Origin: JACRCT01 sp036504155
GTDB lineage: Bacteria; Myxococcota; Myxococcia; Myxococcales; UBA5297
Assembly (NCBI GenBank): GCA_036504155.1
Contig: DASXVQ010000138.1
Span: forward strand, 1-64,000
Length of the DNA: 64,000 bases
Direction: 5' to 3'
In this document: one piece after another, positions 25,226 through 33,585 of the stretch
Layout of the letters: each line of letters opens with the position of its first letter
How positions within the stretch are numbered: the first letter of the stretch is position 1
Program-made: the position numbers and the translations under genes
Notes under the pieces: generated by a model
The model's input: only the letters and a program-made list of their open reading frames with translations
Databases searched by the model: none
Told to the model about the DNA's origin: nothing

Positions 25226-26554
25226 TCAGGCCGCCGCGCCGCAGTCCAGGTCGACGGTGAAGGTCGAGCCCTTGCCGGCCTCGCTCTCGGCGCGGACGGT
25301 GCCGCCCAGCGCCTCGACCAGGTTGCGCACGATGAACAGCCCCAGGCCCAGGCCGCCGTACTCGCTCGAGGACCGCCCGCGGGCGAAGCGCTCGAAGAGG
25401 TGGGGGAGGAAGTCGGCGGGGATGCCGATTCCGCCGTCGCTGACCCGCACGCGGCCGGTCCCCGCCGCGGGCTGCTCCACCGTGACCTCGATGGGCTGGC
25501 CGGCGCCGAACTTGATGGCGTTGGAGAGCAGGTTGGTGACGATCTGCTCCAGCTTCCCGCGGTCCCAGTCCCCCACGACCGCGGGGTCGCCGCGGACCGT
25601 CAACGGGCAGCGCGAGCGCTCCAGGTCGACCTCGAACCGCTGGGCGACCTCGCGGACGAGCACCGCCAGGTCCACCGGCTCCCGGTCCAGGCTCACCCGC
25701 CCGGCGTGGATCCGGGTGAGCTCCAGCAGCTCCTCGACCAGCTCGGTCAGCTTGCGGATCTGCCTCTCGGCCAGGACCAGCGAGCGGCGCAGCTTCTCGG
25801 GCGGGGGCAGGGGGTCGAGGCTGCGGTTGAGGCTCTGCACCGTGAGCAGCAGCGAGGTGATGGGGGTGCGCAGCTCGTGCGAGGCGACGGAGAGGAAGTC
25901 GTCCCGCAGCCTGACCGCCTCGCGCAGCTTCTCCTGGCTCACCGTGAGCTCGCGCGCGGTCCGCCGCAGTTCCTCCAGCGTGTCGCAGACGGTGCGGCGC
26001 GCTCGCTCCGACTCCTCCAGGCGCGCGCGCGTCTCCTCGGCGAGGCGCGCGTCGAAGCCGCTCAACAGGCGCAGGTCCGTCTCGATCATGTCGCGGAACT
26101 GCGTCAGCACCCTGCGCGCCAGCTCGCCGTAGAGGTGCGTCTTGGAGTCGAGGACGCAGAGCGTGCCGAAGATGCGGCCGTCGGGCCAGGTGATCGGCAG
26201 GCCGAGGTACGAGACCAGCCCCAGCTTGAGGTCCGGGTTGTGGCACCACTCCGGGTCCTCCAGCGCGTTGGGGATGAGCAGCTCGCGGCGGGTGCGCATC
26301 ACCGCCTCGCAGTACAGGCCGGTGTCCAGCCTCGCCCGCTCGCCGCGACGGAAGGGGTTGGCCTCGGCCCGGCTGGCGACCACCACCGCGATTGACGGCG
26401 GCTCGACGCGCATGATCAGCGCCGCCGGCACCTGGACCAGCTCGCCGACGAGGTCGACCACCCCCTGCCACTTCTCGACCAGCGCGGGCGGCAGTTGCCG
26501 GCCGTCATCGCTGCCCGCGGCTGAAGCCAGACTGTTAGTTGTTGCACGGTTCAT
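25226..26554 (-). CDS. Sensor histidine kinase with GAF domain
   Basis: This 442-residue soluble kinase has an N-terminal GAF domain (about 25-170) and a coiled coil (about 175-220). The HisKA box is SVASHELRTPITSLL. The ATPase domain has NLLSNAIKFG, SDGGIGIPADF (G1) and GGLGLGLFIVRNL (G2). The GAF block SYLGLPITWPDGRIFGTLCV is typical of two-component GAF kinases. The protein is likely cytoplasmic. No response regulator is adjacent, so it is an orphan, as is common in Myxococcota. Upstream it is divergent from the PQQ-like lipoprotein gene. Confidence 0.92.
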   Translation of the reverse strand: MNRATTNSLASAAGSDDGRQLPPALVEKWQGVVDLVGELVQVPAALIMRVEPPSIAVVVASRAEANPFRRGERARLDTGLYCEAVMRTRRELLIPNALEDPEWCHNPDLKLGLVSYLGLPITWPDGRIFGTLCVLDSKTHLYGELARRVLTQFRDMIETDLRLLSGFDARLAEETRARLEESERARRTVCDTLEELRRTARELTVSQEKLREAVRLRDDFLSVASHELRTPITSLLLTVQSLNRSLDPLPPPEKLRRSLVLAERQIRKLTELVEELLELTRIHAGRVSLDREPVDLAVLVREVAQRFEVDLERSRCPLTVRGDPAVVGDWDRGKLEQIVTNLLSNAIKFGAGQPIEVTVEQPAAGTGRVRVSDGGIGIPADFLPHLFERFARGRSSSEYGGLGLGLFIVRNLVEALGGTVRAESEAGKGSTFTVDLDCGAAA

Positions 26555-26650
26555 TGAACGGCCCCCGAACCGGTGTCCCACTGCTCTAAGCCGCGGGGTG
26601 CGGGGATGTCAAACACCGGCCAGAAATTCGGGGGCCGCCGGGACCGCCCC

Positions 26651-26656
26651 TACAAT
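26651..26656 (+). promoter_or_regulatory. -10 box TACAAT 7 nt before a GTG start
   Basis: TACAAT ends seven bases before the GTG at 26664, giving a transcription start at or next to the start codon. There is no ribosome site, so the transcript is a leaderless candidate. Confidence 0.45.
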
Positions 26657-26663
26657 CGAGGCG

Positions 26664-28388
26664 GTGCGCCCACCTCGGTCCTCCGCACGCCGCTGCGTCG
26701 CCTTCCTCCTGCTGGCCGCCGTCGCCGCGGCGGGCTGCCGTGCGGCTGCGCCGGTGGTGCCCGAGGTCGAGATCCTCCCGCCGCTGCCTGCGCCCCCGCC
26801 TCCCCCGCCGCTGGAGGCCACCGCGGCGCCGCCGCCCCCAAGCCGGGTGCTCGTGCCCCGGGGCGACCCCAAGAGCCTGGAGGCCATCGCCTACGATCTG
26901 CTGCTCGAGGACCGCATCGTCCCGGCGCTGCCGGAGGGCTTCGCGCAGGTCTTCCCCGACAAGTACACCGAGGTCCCGGGCGTGCTCGGGTTCCGCGGCG
27001 GCCCGCGGCGCGACTTCGGCACCTGGGGCCTGACCCACCTGGCCAAGCGCAAGCTGCGCCGCGCCTGGAACTTCAAGACGGGCGACGGCAAGCCGCCCTG
27101 GGGCGGCGGGTCGGGCTGGACCGGCGAGCCCGCGCTGGTGCAGTGGCCCGACGTCATCCGCCACTCGATGCCCCTGCTCAACGGCTACCGCACCAGCCGT
27201 GCGCTCGTGGAGGTGATCGTCGGCTCGCTCGACGGGCACGTGTACTTCCTGGAGCTCGCCACCGGCAAGCCGACCCGCAAGGCCATCGACACGGGCAACC
27301 CGATCAAGGGGAGCGTGTCGATCGACCCGCGCGGCTACCCGCTGCTGTTCGTCGGCCAGGGCATCCCGCAGGGCCGGCCCATCGGCATGCGCGTCTTCAG
27401 CCTCATCGATCACCAGGAGCTGTTCTTCCTGGCCGGCCGCGACCGGCAGGCGCTGCGCGACTGGGGCGCCTTCGACAGCAGCGGCCTGCTCAACCGCGCC
27501 ACCGACAGCTACCTGCAGCCAGGCGAGAACGGGCTCATCTACCTGATGAAGCTGCACACCGAGTTCGACCCCATCGGCCCGGCCATCTCCATCAAGCCGG
27601 AGGTGATGCGCTACCGCTACGCCGACGCCGAGCAGCGCTACCTGGGGACGGAGAACTCCGCCGCGGTGCTGCGCAACCTGGCCTTCTTCGCCGACAACGG
27701 CGGGACCATCACCGCGCTGGACCTGACCACGATGAAGCCGGCCTGGGCCTTCGAGTCCGGCGACGACGTCGACGCCTCGATCGTCCTGAGCGAGGAGGAG
27801 GGCGCCCCCTTCCTCTACACGGGCACCGAGGTCGACAAGAAGGGCATCAAGGGCGACGCGCTCCTGCGCAAGATCGACGCGATGACCGGGGTCCCGCTCT
27901 GGGAGCACGGCTACTCCTGCGTGGGGGCCGCGGCGCACCACGCCAGCGGCGAGGCCAAGGCCGAGGGCAACGGCGAGGCGGCCAACGGCAACGGCGAGGG
28001 CAAGAAGATCGACGCGGGGCTCTTCGCCACGCCGCTGGTCGGCAGCGGCGACGTCGCGGACCGCGTGGTGTTCACCCTGTCGCGCTGCCCGGACTTCGAG
28101 CGCGGGCTCATCGTGGCCCTGTCCAAGAAGGACGGCAGCGAGCTGTGGCGCCGGCCGCTCAAGCACTACGCCTGGTCGTCGCCGACGGCGGTGCGCGACG
28201 AGGACGGGCACACCTTCTTCCTGCAGGGCGACATCAGCGGGGCGCTGAGCCTGGTCGACGCGCGGGACGGGACCATCGTCGACACCATCAAGCTCGACGG
28301 CGGCGTGGAGTCCTCGCCGGCGGTGTTCGGCGACATGGCGGTGGTCGGCACCCGCGGCGGGCGCATCTGGGGAATCCGGCTGGAGTGA
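26664..28388 (+). CDS. PQQ-like beta-propeller lipoprotein
   Basis: This 574-residue lipoprotein has the lipobox LAAVAAAGC (Cys25) and a Pro-rich spacer (about 35-65). A repeat-containing beta-propeller follows, with PQQ-like blades: VEVIVGSLDGHVYFLELATG, DNGGTITALDLTTMKPAWAF, VALSKKDGSELWRRPLKHY and QGDISGALSLVDARDGTIVD. Its place is the periplasmic face of a membrane, in a scaffold or BamB-like role; catalysis is not evident. It starts from a GTG with a -10 box directly upstream. A repeat cluster follows its stop. Confidence 0.85.
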   Translation: MRPPRSSARRCVAFLLLAAVAAAGCRAAAPVVPEVEILPPLPAPPPPPPLEATAAPPPPSRVLVPRGDPKSLEAIAYDLLLEDRIVPALPEGFAQVFPDKYTEVPGVLGFRGGPRRDFGTWGLTHLAKRKLRRAWNFKTGDGKPPWGGGSGWTGEPALVQWPDVIRHSMPLLNGYRTSRALVEVIVGSLDGHVYFLELATGKPTRKAIDTGNPIKGSVSIDPRGYPLLFVGQGIPQGRPIGMRVFSLIDHQELFFLAGRDRQALRDWGAFDSSGLLNRATDSYLQPGENGLIYLMKLHTEFDPIGPAISIKPEVMRYRYADAEQRYLGTENSAAVLRNLAFFADNGGTITALDLTTMKPAWAFESGDDVDASIVLSEEEGAPFLYTGTEVDKKGIKGDALLRKIDAMTGVPLWEHGYSCVGAAAHHASGEAKAEGNGEAANGNGEGKKIDAGLFATPLVGSGDVADRVVFTLSRCPDFERGLIVALSKKDGSELWRRPLKHYAWSSPTAVRDEDGHTFFLQGDISGALSLVDARDGTIVDTIKLDGGVESSPAVFGDMAVVGTRGGRIWGIRLE

Positions 28389-28625
28389 CGACGCCGGAGC
28401 TCGTCGGCGACACCGGAGCTCGTCGGCGACACCCCGAGCTCGTCGAGGGGCCAGCGCTCGGTCCTGGTGCACAAGGACGAGCCAGCTGGCGATGGAGCGG
28501 CCTTGCCCCCGAGTTCCAGCGGTCCTCGAGAACGGTGAACACGGCCCCTCGACAAGCTCGGGGTGTCGGGGTCGGCAAGTTCGGGGTGTCGGGGTCGACA
28601 AGCCCGGGGTGTCGAGGCCGGCGTA
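28389..28625. repeat. REP-like inverted repeat cluster
   Basis: Three degenerate GGAGCTCGTCGGCGACACC units at 28389-28452 face three CTCGACAAGCTCGGGGTGTC-type units at 28547-28616. CACCCCGAGCTCGTCGAGGG at about 28429-28448 is nearly the complement of CCCTCGACAAGCTCGGGGTG. A related copy lies at 36415-36438. Such palindromic intergenic repeats are widespread in bacteria. They end just before the next gene's TATCAT -10-like box. Confidence 0.75.
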
Positions 28626-28657
28626 TCATCCGGGCCTCCCCTGACACGAGGCTCGCC

Positions 28658-29212
28658 ATGCCGAAGCGCAAGACCACCACCAAGTCCAAGCCGGGGCCGT
28701 TCGCCAGGACGGTGGCCAATGACTGGGTCGAGGAGAACGGCTACCGGGTCGCGGCCGCCGCGGCGGTCCCCGTGCCGATCCCGGGCGCGCACACCGCACT
28801 GTGCACCGCGCTCGAGGCCTATATGATCTCGAACATCGCCCAGATCTACGGGCGGTCGCTGACCATCGGCGAATGCGTGGCGATGGTGCCCACCTTGGGC
28901 GGCGCGGTGGTGGTCGGCAAGGCGGTCTCGTCGATCGCCGGCGAGGTGCTGGGGTGGATCCCCTTCGCCGGCTGGGTCGCCAAGGGTGCGGTCGGCGGCG
29001 CGACGGCCTACGGCATCGGCAAGGCCGCGGTCCACTGGTTCGAATCCAAGCACCCGGACCAGGAAGCGGCGGATTTCGAGAAGGTGAGCCTGCGCGACTT
29101 CGTCCAGGACGCCCTCGCCGAGCTCGGCGTGAAGAAGGGCGACGCCAAGGCGGCCGCGGAGAAGGTCGCCAAGGAAGACGGCAAGAAGGACGAGGACCCG
29201 TACGACGACTGA
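28658..29212 (+). CDS. DUF697-like membrane protein
   Basis: This 184-residue protein has hydrophobic central segments. VPVPIPGAHTALCTALEAYM is followed by IYGRSLTIGECVA, and GGAVVVGKAVSSIAGEVL by GWIPFAGWVAKGAVGG and TAYGIGKAAVHWFES. This matches the DUF697 (YcjF C-terminal-like) arrangement, often linked with GTPases. Basic N-terminal and acidic, Lys-rich C-terminal tails extend it. The role is unknown. A GAGG element lies 8-10 nt before the ATG. Confidence 0.75.
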   Translation: MPKRKTTTKSKPGPFARTVANDWVEENGYRVAAAAAVPVPIPGAHTALCTALEAYMISNIAQIYGRSLTIGECVAMVPTLGGAVVVGKAVSSIAGEVLGWIPFAGWVAKGAVGGATAYGIGKAAVHWFESKHPDQEAADFEKVSLRDFVQDALAELGVKKGDAKAAAEKVAKEDGKKDEDPYDD

Positions 29213-29313
29213 GGGGCTCCGCCGGGCTTCGGGGTCACCTCGCGGCCTCTATCCTCAGGGCAGCGTCGATGGGCCTCAATGCGACCTTGAGGTGACAGCG
29301 TCGCAGCGAGCGC

Positions 29314-29541
29314 CTAGAGGAGAAGGGCGCCCAGGCCCGCGACCGCTTCCGGATCGTCGTTGCGCGCGACGAGCGAAGTCTCTGCGCACCGCCTGCAGAG
29401 GAACTCGCGCGTCCGCAGGCACGGGCCGCGCGAGGTGATCCCGGACAAGGTGGCCGGCGCCTGGAGAGGCTCTCCGGCCTCGTCCGCCACGACTTCCTCG
29501 AACGGCTGCAGGGTTGCGCAGACTTCGCAGGTCAGATCCAC
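29314..29541 (-). CDS. Small zinc-ribbon-like protein
   Basis: This 75-residue protein starts from a GTG preceded by GGAGG five bases away. CEVC near the N-terminus and CRRC at about residues 49-52, plus another Cys at about 41, give paired CxxC knuckles suited to a zinc ribbon. It is acidic overall. The gap before it (29213-29313) holds no other gene. Function unknown; small zinc-ribbon proteins are often regulators or adaptor proteins. Confidence 0.6.
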   Translation of the reverse strand: MDLTCEVCATLQPFEEVVADEAGEPLQAPATLSGITSRGPCLRTREFLCRRCAETSLVARNDDPEAVAGLGALLL

Positions 29542-29644
29542 GGTCGCCTCCTCGAGAGGAGGCGACCCTAGCGGCGGAATGCGCGGGCGGGGATCGTGGG
29601 GACGCGGCCCGCGGGAGGCCCGTCCGGCGGGCGACGCTGTCCGA

Positions 29645-29936
29645 TTAGGCGCAGGCGCCGTTCGCGCAGCTCCTCCCCTGGCCCTCGCAGTCCAGGGCCT
29701 GCCGCGCGGTGCAGCCGCTGCCCTCGCAGAAGCCGCCGCTGCACTGGTAGTCCACGCACTTGATCCCATAAGTGCCGCAGTCCAGCGTCTCCCCGCGCGC
29801 TGCAGCCCGTGCCCTCGCAGAAGCCGCCGTTGCAGTAGTGGTCGACGCAGCCGCAGCCGAAGTTGCCGCAGGCCGGGGCGGCCGGCTGCGACAAAAGTCG
29901 CAACGGCGCTAGTCTCGGCGCATGGCGAGGTCTCAT
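29645..29936 (-). pseudogene. Broken Cys-repeat protein gene
   Basis: A Cys-repeat reads CGCVDHYCNGGFCEGTGCSA, then loses frame. One base removed from the GGGG run near 29797 restores DCGTYGIKCVDYQCSGGFCE and then SGCTARQALDC, ending at 29645. The two halves are repeats of each other, so the frameshift is real or a base-call error in a homopolymer. A candidate ATG lies at 29936, where it overlaps the opposite-strand remnant at 29922. Confidence 0.55.
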
Positions 29937-30208
29937 CCCGGCGATTCGTGGCGACCTCAGCGACGACCGCCGCTGCCTCGAGGCCGGCGGGGACTGCTGC
30001 CGCCGCGAAGGAGCTGCGGGTCCTGCTGCGGCGTCGCCCAGGAAAACTCGGAGTGCGCCGCGCCGCGGATGCACGCCACCAACCCGAGCACGCGCTCTTC
30101 CGGGAGACGGCCTCCGGGATCCGCAACGCGACCGTGACCATCAAGGGCGACGAGCAGATCGCTGCCCTCAACCAGCGCTGGGAAGATCGGCAGGAACCGA
30201 ATCGATGA
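29922..30208 (+). pseudogene. Frameshifted paralogue of the next Cys-rich gene
   Basis: Three frames must be joined to give a protein like the one encoded at 30205. It starts MARSHPG. It continues DLSDDRRCLEAGGDCCRREG, then SCGSCCGVAQENSECAAPR and MHATNPS, then FRETASGIRNATVTIKGDEQ and IAALNQRWEDRQ. The intact neighbour has matching blocks (DDCRCAEADMYC, CWTCCGAAKEDSECTAP, HPTNPS, NEEIAELYRKW). At least two frameshifts separate the pieces. The last codons overlap the intact gene's ATG, showing a former operon of tandem duplicates. Confidence 0.7.
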
Positions 30209-30480
30209 CTCGGCCTCACACCGGTGTGTACGGCTACCACGACGACGACTGCCGCTGCGCCGAGGCAGACATGTACTGCAACCGCGACGGCGGCTGCTGG
30301 ACCTGCTGCGGGGCGGCCAAGGAGGACTCGGAGTGCACCGCGCCGGAGACGCACCCCACCAACCCGAGCCACCCGATCTTCTGGCAGACCGTCGCCGGGA
30401 CGCGGGACACGCGGGCCGTCTACAGGTCCAACGAGGAGATCGCCGAGCTGTACCGGAAGTGGCGCATCACCCGGAACTGA
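30205..30480 (+). CDS. Small Cys-rich protein, unknown
   Basis: This 91-residue protein has no signal peptide. It has six or more cysteines in DDCRCAEADMYCNRDGGCWT, then CCGAAKEDSEC, suggesting metal binding or disulfides. The C-terminal part is charged and helical (NEEIAELYRKWRITRN). The ATG overlaps the stop of its decayed paralogue. Nothing known was recognised. Confidence 0.65.
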   Translation: MTRPHTGVYGYHDDDCRCAEADMYCNRDGGCWTCCGAAKEDSECTAPETHPTNPSHPIFWQTVAGTRDTRAVYRSNEEIAELYRKWRITRN

Positions 30481-30504
30481 CGCCCGGCGCGGCGCGACGC
30501 CGGC

Positions 30505-32049
30505 TCACTTCACCCGGTGCAGCTTCAGCAACTCCGGGTGCGGCTGCGAGAACTCGACGCCGATCTCCTTGCCTCCCGGCGAGTCGCCGACCCGGCGCAC
30601 GATGCCCTCCAGGGCGATCATGTTGTGCAGCCGCAGCGGGAGGGTGAACCCGACCTGGACGCCGACCGCGATGGGCAGGTCCTCGTCGAGGCGCAGCTTC
30701 GCCCCGGTGGTCGAGAGGTTCACCAGGCTGGCGCCGAAGTGGTTGGTCAGCTTGCCCGAGGCGCCCCACACGCCCCGCACCGGGATGGCGATGCGCCAGC
30801 GCTGCGCCCGCCGCTTGCTCGACGGGTCGCCGGCGCCGGGCACCGGCTCGGTCGGGCCCGCACCCGCGCGCGGAGCGGAGGCCTTCACCGCCTCCGTCCT
30901 CGCCGCCGGCGCCTGGACGATCGGGTCCAGCACCGGCGGGGCGGTGATGGGCACGATGATGGTCGGCGCCGGGCCGTCGTCGGGCCCGCGCGGCAGCGTC
31001 ATCTCGTCGAGCGAGGGCTCGGGGTTCGGGACGACGTCCTGCATCAGGCTCTCGTCGATCTCGAAGTCGAAGCCCGCGCCGTGGGAGTGCCCGTGGTGCG
31101 GCGGTTGCTGCCGCGCGCGTTTGGCCAGGTCCGCGAGGTGCGCGGCGTGGTCGGCCGCCTCCTTCGCGAACAGGTCGTGCATGAACTCCTTGAGCGTGGC
31201 GTGGTTGACGTGCTCGGCGTGGCGGACGAGGTAGCCGCACAGCGCCGCGCCCATCTCCGAGGCCCACTGGTAGCGCTTGGAGCGGTCGTGGTCGAGGCCG
31301 GTCAGGACGATGCGCTCGAGGTCCGCGGGGATCTTGGGGTTGATGGCGCGCAGCGGCAGCACCGGCTTGCAGCAGTGCAGCTCGCGGGACAGCGGCGTGG
31401 CCGGCGAGGAGTACAGCCGCCGGCCGGTCAGCGCCTCGTAGAGGATGACCGCCAGGGAGAAGACGTCCGAGCGCCGGTCGACCGGCGCGCCGTGCAGCTG
31501 CTCCGGGGACAGGTAGGGCGAGGCGCCCAGCGGGGCCAGGCCGGTGGCGGCGCTGAAGTCGATGAGCTTGACCTGCCCGTCGAAGGTCAGCACGCAGTTG
31601 TCGGGGGCGACGTCGCGGTGGACGAGCTGCAGCGGCTCGCCGGTGGGGCCGTTCTTGCGGTGCACGTGGTCGAGCGCGTCGCACAGGCCGGCGGCCATGA
31701 ACGCGGCCAGGTCGTGGGGCACCACCCCCGGACCCGAGCAGCGCGGCAGCACCTGGCGCAGGTTGGCGCCCGGCAGGAACTCGAGCTCGATGTAGAAGTC
31801 GTCGTTGACCAGGCCCAGGTCGAACACCTGCGGGATGTTCGGGTGCGACAGCTGCACCGCGATCTTCGCCTCGCGGATGAACATCGCCTGCAGCTCGTGG
31901 TCCTTGGCCAGGCTGGGCCGCAGCCGCTTGATGACCACGAAGCGGCTGCTCCCCTGCCGCGTGGCGCGCCAGATCTCCGCCTTGCCCCCCGAGCAGATGC
32001 GCTCGTGGAGCAGGTACTTCCCGAACAGCGTCGTCCCGGCTGCTTCCAC
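30505..32049 (-). CDS. Ser/Thr protein kinase fused to C-terminal PilZ domain
   Basis: This 514-residue protein has a Hanks-type kinase domain (about 10-280): FVVIKRLRP (Lys41), LVHRDVAPDNCVL (144-146 HRD) and KLIDFSAATG, where DFS replaces DFG. SPYLSPEQLHG and RSDVFSLAVILYEALTG follow. A His-rich and Pro-rich linker (about 310-400) leads to a PilZ-like domain with an RAQRWRIAIPV basic start and VNLSTTGAKL. PilZ binds cyclic-di-GMP in many proteins; the arginines before NLSTTG would be the contact. There is no membrane segment. It starts from a GTG with a -10-like box 7 nt upstream. It is divergent from the protease gene. Confidence 0.9.
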   Translation of the reverse strand: MEAAGTTLFGKYLLHERICSGGKAEIWRATRQGSSRFVVIKRLRPSLAKDHELQAMFIREAKIAVQLSHPNIPQVFDLGLVNDDFYIELEFLPGANLRQVLPRCSGPGVVPHDLAAFMAAGLCDALDHVHRKNGPTGEPLQLVHRDVAPDNCVLTFDGQVKLIDFSAATGLAPLGASPYLSPEQLHGAPVDRRSDVFSLAVILYEALTGRRLYSSPATPLSRELHCCKPVLPLRAINPKIPADLERIVLTGLDHDRSKRYQWASEMGAALCGYLVRHAEHVNHATLKEFMHDLFAKEAADHAAHLADLAKRARQQPPHHGHSHGAGFDFEIDESLMQDVVPNPEPSLDEMTLPRGPDDGPAPTIIVPITAPPVLDPIVQAPAARTEAVKASAPRAGAGPTEPVPGAGDPSSKRRAQRWRIAIPVRGVWGASGKLTNHFGASLVNLSTTGAKLRLDEDLPIAVGVQVGFTLPLRLHNMIALEGIVRRVGDSPGGKEIGVEFSQPHPELLKLHRVK

Positions 32050-32056
32050 GGGGCAG

Positions 32057-32062
32057 ACGTTA
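32057..32062 (-). promoter_or_regulatory. -10-like box 7 nt before the kinase GTG
   Basis: TAACGT inside GTGGTAACGTC ends seven bases before the GTG at 32049, the same string as upstream of 2252. Confidence 0.4.
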
Positions 32063-32256
32063 CCACGGCATCCTCCGGGCCCCAGAAAACGGGGCTCCCG
32101 GCTCGAGGCCCCGGCCGCCGGGCCGCGAGCCGACTTGTCGAGCGGCCCGACAAGTTCATTCCAAACTTTCGAAGAACCCGGCAGCCCCGAACCGGCATCC
32201 AATGCCCCAGTCGTTCGCCGACGCTTGGCCGGCGGCTCGGTTCGAGGAGGCAGCAC

Positions 32257-33390
32257 ATGAAGAGCGTCGGAGGTTGGAGGCTGGGGCGGCTGTTCGGCAT
32301 CGACGTGAAGATCCACTACACCTTCGCGCTGCTCCTGCTGGCCATCGGGGCGGTCCACTTCTTCAGCGGTGGCCTCCCGGCGGCGGCCGCCGGCGTCGCG
32401 TTCGCGGCGGCGCTCTTCGGCTCGGTGCTGCTCCACGAGCTGGGCCACGCGCTCGCCGCGCGGCGCTTCGGCATCCAGACCTGGGACATCACCCTGCTGC
32501 CCATCGGCGGCGTCGCCCAGCTCGAGCGCATGCCCACCCGGCCCATCGCCGAGGCGGCGATCGCGCTGGCCGGCCCGGCGGTGAACGTGGCCATCGCCGC
32601 GGCGCTGGCCGGGTGGATCTGGCTGGTGGGCGCCGCGGAGCCGCTGGAGGCGGTGGGCGTCGCCACCGGCTCGTTCGCCACCCGGCTCGCGGTGGCGAAC
32701 CTGGGCCTGGCCCTGTTCAACCTCATCCCCGCCTTCCCGCTCGACGGCGGCCGCGTGCTGCGCGCGGCGCTGGCCTGGAGGCTGCCGTACCTCTCGGCGA
32801 CGCGCATCGCCTCGAAGATCGGCCGCGCGCTGTCGCTGGTCTTCGGCGTGGCGGGCCTGTTGGGCAACCCGATGCTCGTCCTGATCGGCGTCTTCATCTG
32901 GTTCGCCGCGGGCGCCGAGCGCCGGCAGGTGGAGGTGCAGTCCGCGCTGGGCGACGAGCCCGTCGCGCGGCTCGCGGTCGGGTCGCTGCCGGCCTTGAGC
33001 CCGTCCGATCGCCTGGCGGACGCGGCGCGCACGTTCCTGGGGACGAGCGCGTCGGCGCTGCCGGTCTACGACGGCGGCGCGCTGCTGGGAGCGCTGCGCC
33101 GGGGCGACCTGGAGGCGGAGCTGGCGCGGCTGGGGCCCGACTCGTTCGTCGCGAACTCGCGGCTGTGGGAGCTGGCGGTGGTGAGCGCCTCGCAGCGCCT
33201 GTCCGAAGGGCTGGAGGCGGTGGGCCCGCGCGGCCTCGCGGTGATCGAGGACGGCCGAGGCCAGGTGCTGGGGCTGATCTCGGCCGAGCAGATCCACTCC
33301 TACGCCGCCTTCGCCCGGGCGGTGCGCGAGTACGAGCGGGCGCGGGGCGTTCGCCAGGGACGCACGGTGGACGCGGTCGCCCAGGGCTGA
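32257..33390 (+). CDS. Site-2-type intramembrane metalloprotease with CBS-like domain
   Basis: This 377-residue membrane protease has a zinc site HELGHA (His60, Glu61, His64) and a distal NLIPAFPLDGGRVL, which provides the third ligand Asp. Five or six hydrophobic segments span about 20-230. After them (about 235-377) come two CBS-like repeats (ALPVYDGGALLGALRRGDLE; RGLAVIEDGRGQVLGLISAE), as in bacterial S2P-like proteases with regulatory CBS pairs. GGAGG precedes the ATG. It probably cleaves a membrane anti-sigma factor or similar substrate. None is encoded next to it. Confidence 0.92.
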   Translation: MKSVGGWRLGRLFGIDVKIHYTFALLLLAIGAVHFFSGGLPAAAAGVAFAAALFGSVLLHELGHALAARRFGIQTWDITLLPIGGVAQLERMPTRPIAEAAIALAGPAVNVAIAAALAGWIWLVGAAEPLEAVGVATGSFATRLAVANLGLALFNLIPAFPLDGGRVLRAALAWRLPYLSATRIASKIGRALSLVFGVAGLLGNPMLVLIGVFIWFAAGAERRQVEVQSALGDEPVARLAVGSLPALSPSDRLADAARTFLGTSASALPVYDGGALLGALRRGDLEAELARLGPDSFVANSRLWELAVVSASQRLSEGLEAVGPRGLAVIEDGRGQVLGLISAEQIHSYAAFARAVREYERARGVRQGRTVDAVAQG

Positions 33391-33569
33391 CCGGCATCGC
33401 GCGCGGGACTCCGCGCCTCTGTCGTCCAGGCGCGCACGTGCACGCTCGGCAGGACGGCCCCCGAGGCCGCGACACGACCGGCTCGGTCTGGCCCGCGCGG
33501 CGGGTGGATGGAATGCCCGCGCTTCGAGCCATGACCGTCACCGGAACTGGCCGTCGCCGCGTTGCCCGG

Positions 33570-33575
33570 TACAAT
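33570..33575 (+). promoter_or_regulatory. -10 box TACAAT 10 nt before the 33586 start
   Basis: TACAAT preceded by CCGG ends ten bases before the ATG, leaving a leader of about three bases and no ribosome site. Confidence 0.45.
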
Positions 33576-33585
33576 CGCGCGCGCC

